Of a stretch of DNA of 64,000 nucleotides, positions 61,485 through 64,000 are shown piece after piece. Below the pieces are notes generated by a model. That model made no database searches and was not told the DNA's origin. It saw nothing but the letters and a program-made list of their open reading frames with translations. The stretch spans positions 248,001 to 312,000 of the forward strand of contig BGKB01000061.1 in the NCBI GenBank assembly GCA_003116975.1, given 5' to 3'. Positions within the stretch are counted from its first letter, which is position 1. Every line of letters begins with the position of its first letter. Both the position numbers and the translations under genes were made by a program. The stretch comes from Aurantiochytrium sp. KH105 (taxonomy: Eukaryota > Sar > Bigyra > Thraustochytrida > Thraustochytriidae).

Positions 61485-62465
61485 ATGGAGCTGGTCGGGT
61501 GCGCGCACCTGGGCACACTGCTCGCCCAGGCGTACTGGATCCTGGCCATCGGGGTGACCCTGGTGGCGGCGTGCTGGACGCCTGCGGCAGACCTGAGCCG
61601 CTACGGCAAGCTGCGCGGACAGAGCGCTGCGGGCGAGGGGAAGAAGGGCCACAAGGGCTTCGTGCAACGGACCCGAACGTGGATGGTGCCCAAGCGCTAC
61701 TTTGCTCACTTTTACGCCGTCTGCTGGCGGTGGGCGGTTATGCTCACCGTGGCGACGTACTCGCGCTGGGATGCTGTCGTGCAGCAATGGGCGGAAGGGC
61801 TCATCTCGGACCAAGGGGTCTTGCGCGAGTTCACCGGTCTTGCAGTCTGCGCTTCGGACTGGCACCCTCCTGTGGTCACGGGCTGGCAGCGCTCGACAAC
61901 GATGCTTGTCTTGCTCGCGCTTCAAGGCCTGCGCCGCGTTCATGAGGAAGACCGTCTCTTTCGACCGAATCCAAATGCGCAAATGCACATCTTCGGCTAC
62001 GTCATCGGCATTACCTTTTATCTTGCCTTTGGCTGGAGCATTGTTGTTGAGTCTTCGCTTTACCGCCCCGTGGACGAGTTCTTCGACGCCGACTCCGAGG
62101 TGTGGAACCCGGTTTTTTGGCTCGGCGTTGCGCTTTTCGCGTTTGGTATGTACGAGCAGCACCAAACGCACCGCATCCTTGCCGGCTTGCGACCCCCCGA
62201 ATCCACAGCAGTTTCTGGATGTAGCGTCTACCGGGTGCCTCAGGGCAGACTCTTTGCCTTGGTGTCATGTCCTCACTACTTTTTGGAGATGCTCATTTAT
62301 CTCGGCTTTGCACTCATGGATTCTGTCAATCTTTCGTTGTGGCTCGCCTTTGTCTTTGTTTGCCTTAATCTGGGAATTACGGCGCTGCGTTCGCATGCAT
62401 GGTACAAGGCGAAATTTGATGATTACCCTGCGGAGCGCAAGGCTGTTGTACCCTTTATTCTCTGA
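61485..62465 (+). CDS. Polyprenol reductase (steroid 5-alpha-reductase 3 type)
   Basis: Saturates the alpha-isoprene unit of polyprenol-type lipids to make dolichol, the carrier for N-glycosylation, in the ER membrane with NADPH. 326 residues from MELVGCAHLGTLLAQAYWILA (61485). Several hydrophobic segments; the C-terminal block VSCPHYFLEMLIYLG and then RSHAWYKAKFDDYPAERKAVVPFIL is the hallmark of the SRD5A3 branch, including the final PFIL. The upstream open frame is GC-driven; this ATG gives the expected length. Confidence 0.9.
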   Translation: MELVGCAHLGTLLAQAYWILAIGVTLVAACWTPAADLSRYGKLRGQSAAGEGKKGHKGFVQRTRTWMVPKRYFAHFYAVCWRWAVMLTVATYSRWDAVVQQWAEGLISDQGVLREFTGLAVCASDWHPPVVTGWQRSTTMLVLLALQGLRRVHEEDRLFRPNPNAQMHIFGYVIGITFYLAFGWSIVVESSLYRPVDEFFDADSEVWNPVFWLGVALFAFGMYEQHQTHRILAGLRPPESTAVSGCSVYRVPQGRLFALVSCPHYFLEMLIYLGFALMDSVNLSLWLAFVFVCLNLGITALRSHAWYKAKFDDYPAERKAVVPFIL

Positions 62466-63031
62466 CAACTTTGACCATGCGGCCAAAAGGCCGGAAATGA
62501 TACAAGACAAGACAAGACAAGACAAGACCAACCAACCGAGTCAATCAAAGACAAGGCAAGCCAAGGAGCCAAGCTGGAGCACATCTTGTGATGCATTCAC
62601 TCACTCAATCAACCCCCACCCCCCATCCATCGTGCCAAGACATGGCAGACTGAATCTACCCAAAAAAAGGACCCAAACTCAGCTCCAAATCAAAAATTAT
62701 TTTGTCTCTCAAACGAGAAAGTGTCCTCTCAACCGGCGCTTGTTTGTCTCGGCTTGGCTTCTTGGCCTCTCTCGGCTTGATTTCGTGAAGATGAGAGGTA
62801 CACATGGAGGGTGTCCCTTGGCCGGGTCCGCGCTCTCAAGTCGGGTCCATTCGGCTGGCCTGGCCTAGCTGAGCAGTCACGGCTTTCGAAGCAGTGGCGA
62901 TTGAGCTTGCGCGTCCGCGCGCGCGCGCGCGCTCGCGTGCGTGGGGCGTGGCGGACGGACGGACGTGCGCCCTTCTTCGCCTTCTCTCCCTCTCCCTCGC
63001 GATCTCAAGCGCAGCCGCGCACTTGCTGTCA
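62466..63031. other. Spacer with (ACAAG)n
   Basis: No gene. An (ACAAG)n tract lies at 62502-62527 right after the polyprenol reductase stop. A (CG)n patch at about 62916-62934 precedes the next gene. Confidence 0.5.
62502..62527. repeat. (ACAAG)n microsatellite
   Basis: About five copies just downstream of the polyprenol reductase stop. Confidence 0.9.
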
Positions 63032-64000
63032 ATGACGACGACTCTTGGTTTGCACACGCTGCGCGCAAAGCATGAGCGCAGCAAGAGAAAACACCACTCT
63101 GCAGCGGCGCGCAAGCCGCAGCTGCCGCAGCGATCGGGGCTCGAAGAGGATGACGAGGACAATGGCTACAAAATGAAGAGAATCCCTCCTCTGGGGCGTC
63201 CGTCAAGACCGTGCCAGGAGCAACGAAAGGAGCACGAAAAAGAGTTCGCGCGAATCGCGGTAATTGCGCGCAACAGGCTGGTGACCGAGTCCTCTTGTTG
63301 CAAGGACCGCCGCCGCGTTCATGACGCTCTTGCAGACATTGAACCAATTGACGGCGAAGCAGCGTACTGGCAAGCACGCTGGATGCATCGTCGTGGCAAG
63401 GGACCCGAGCCCCTCGTGCAGCGAGCACAGTTGCAAAAGATGCGCATGTGGTTCCGCTCTCTGGATTACGCCGCGGACGGCACTGTCGGTGTGGACGATT
63501 TGCTAGACCCGCTGATCTCGGTAGGACTTGCTCGAACGCGGAACGATGTCATCAATTTGCTGGGCGTCGCCCTTGGCGAAAAAGAAGACGATGATCCCAG
63601 CATCACGCTCAACGATCTATTCCAGGTTTTGCAGCGCAAAGAGGTTTCCACCCAGGTTGAACGCGCACATGCTGCTCCAGCACGGCCTTTGCGGCAAAGC
63701 CGTCAGCGTGCGCAGCAGAGTCCCGGGCCACGACGCGCCGTCACTGTCGATGGCCGCGCCGTCGAGGATGCATTGCGCTGCGAAGCCCAGGCGCGAATGG
63801 CATCCTTCTTTGAGCTCCTATCGGGAGGCCCTCCCGGGGCATCCGGCCAGCAGCTCACTGTCCCACTCATTATTGCCTCGCACAGGCGACAAATGTTGCT
63901 GCAAGCCAACTGCGCGCCGCCTGGATCTGCTGCGCACCGCGAGGGCAAGCTCATCCTTGACGCCTTGGCGCGCGTGCGTGCAGACGCGCCAACGCCTGCA
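63032..64000 (+). CDS. EF-hand-like protein, 5' part (runs off the window)
   Basis: An open frame starts at ATG 63032 (MTTTLGLHTLRAKHERSKRKHH) and reads 323 codons to the window end without a stop. Basic, Lys/Arg-rich N-terminus, then an acidic patch (EEDDEDNGY). Near residue 150 there is an EF-hand-like helix-loop-helix (WFRSLDYAADGTVGVDDLLDPLISVG, with loop D-x-A-x-D-G-x-V) and a second weak one. The stretch RPLRQSRQRAQQSPGPRR follows. Family not assigned. Probably a calcium-responsive or scaffold protein. Confidence 0.65.
   Translation, partial: MTTTLGLHTLRAKHERSKRKHHSAAARKPQLPQRSGLEEDDEDNGYKMKRIPPLGRPSRPCQEQRKEHEKEFARIAVIARNRLVTESSCCKDRRRVHDALADIEPIDGEAAYWQARWMHRRGKGPEPLVQRAQLQKMRMWFRSLDYAADGTVGVDDLLDPLISVGLARTRNDVINLLGVALGEKEDDDPSITLNDLFQVLQRKEVSTQVERAHAAPARPLRQSRQRAQQSPGPRRAVTVDGRAVEDALRCEAQARMASFFELLSGGPPGASGQQLTVPLIIASHRRQMLLQANCAPPGSAAHREGKLILDALARVRADAPTPA

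Overview
The window is nuclear DNA from a compact, gene-dense, mostly intron-poor protist. The eukaryotic gene set is clear: DNA polymerase delta, myotubularin, a SNU114 (U5 snRNP GTPase) relic, PTPA and TIP41 PP2A regulators, and polyprenol reductase. Introns are few; one 168-nt GT-AG intron is certain and one of about 39 nt is likely. Together with TIR, NACHT and Roc-COR receptor proteins and GC-rich spacers, this suggests a stramenopile of the labyrinthulomycete/thraustochytrid type. The assignment is inference from gene style, not from a marker gene. I saw no rRNA, tRNA or CRISPR.

Layout. 0-4 kb: two membrane-protein genes whose frames are interrupted, plus a short purple-acid-phosphatase-like fragment. 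5.7-9.4 kb (-): a TIR/NACHT/WD40 STAND receptor with near-identical WD40 repeats. 9.4-16.2 kb: gene-poor and repeat-rich, with short duplications, a 1.4-kb foldback element with internal ~270-bp monomers, and a doubtful spliced gene. 16.2-19.7 kb: a nitronate monooxygenase (one intron) converging on a PTPA-TIP41 fusion gene. 22.4-33.5 kb: four tandem paralogous genes for secreted cysteine-rich proteins, three of them mosaics of near-identical blocks. 33.9-38.0 kb (-): a nuclear multi-SAP protein. 39.2-42.1 kb: an alpha-helical repeat protein and a polytopic membrane protein, convergent. 42.7-44.9 kb (-): a kinase-like gene in several frames. 45.6-48.9 kb: a WD40-Roc-COR-TIR protein. 49.3-50.0 kb: a SNU114 relic. 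50.9-55.2 kb: a small unknown protein converging on POLD1. 56.1-64 kb: serine carboxypeptidase with an EGF-like tail, myotubularin, polyprenol reductase, and a gene running off the end.

The most interesting content is the pair of TIR/WD40 receptors built in opposite orders (TIR-NACHT-WD40 and WD40-Roc-COR-TIR). Both keep a glutamate at the position of the TIR NADase catalytic residue. The WD40 repeats of the first vary mainly at a few codons per 120-bp unit, as in fungal HET-D/HET-E recognition genes. They are candidates for a protist innate-immune or self/non-self system. The second notable item is the fusion of two PP2A regulators, PTPA and TIP41, in one polypeptide.
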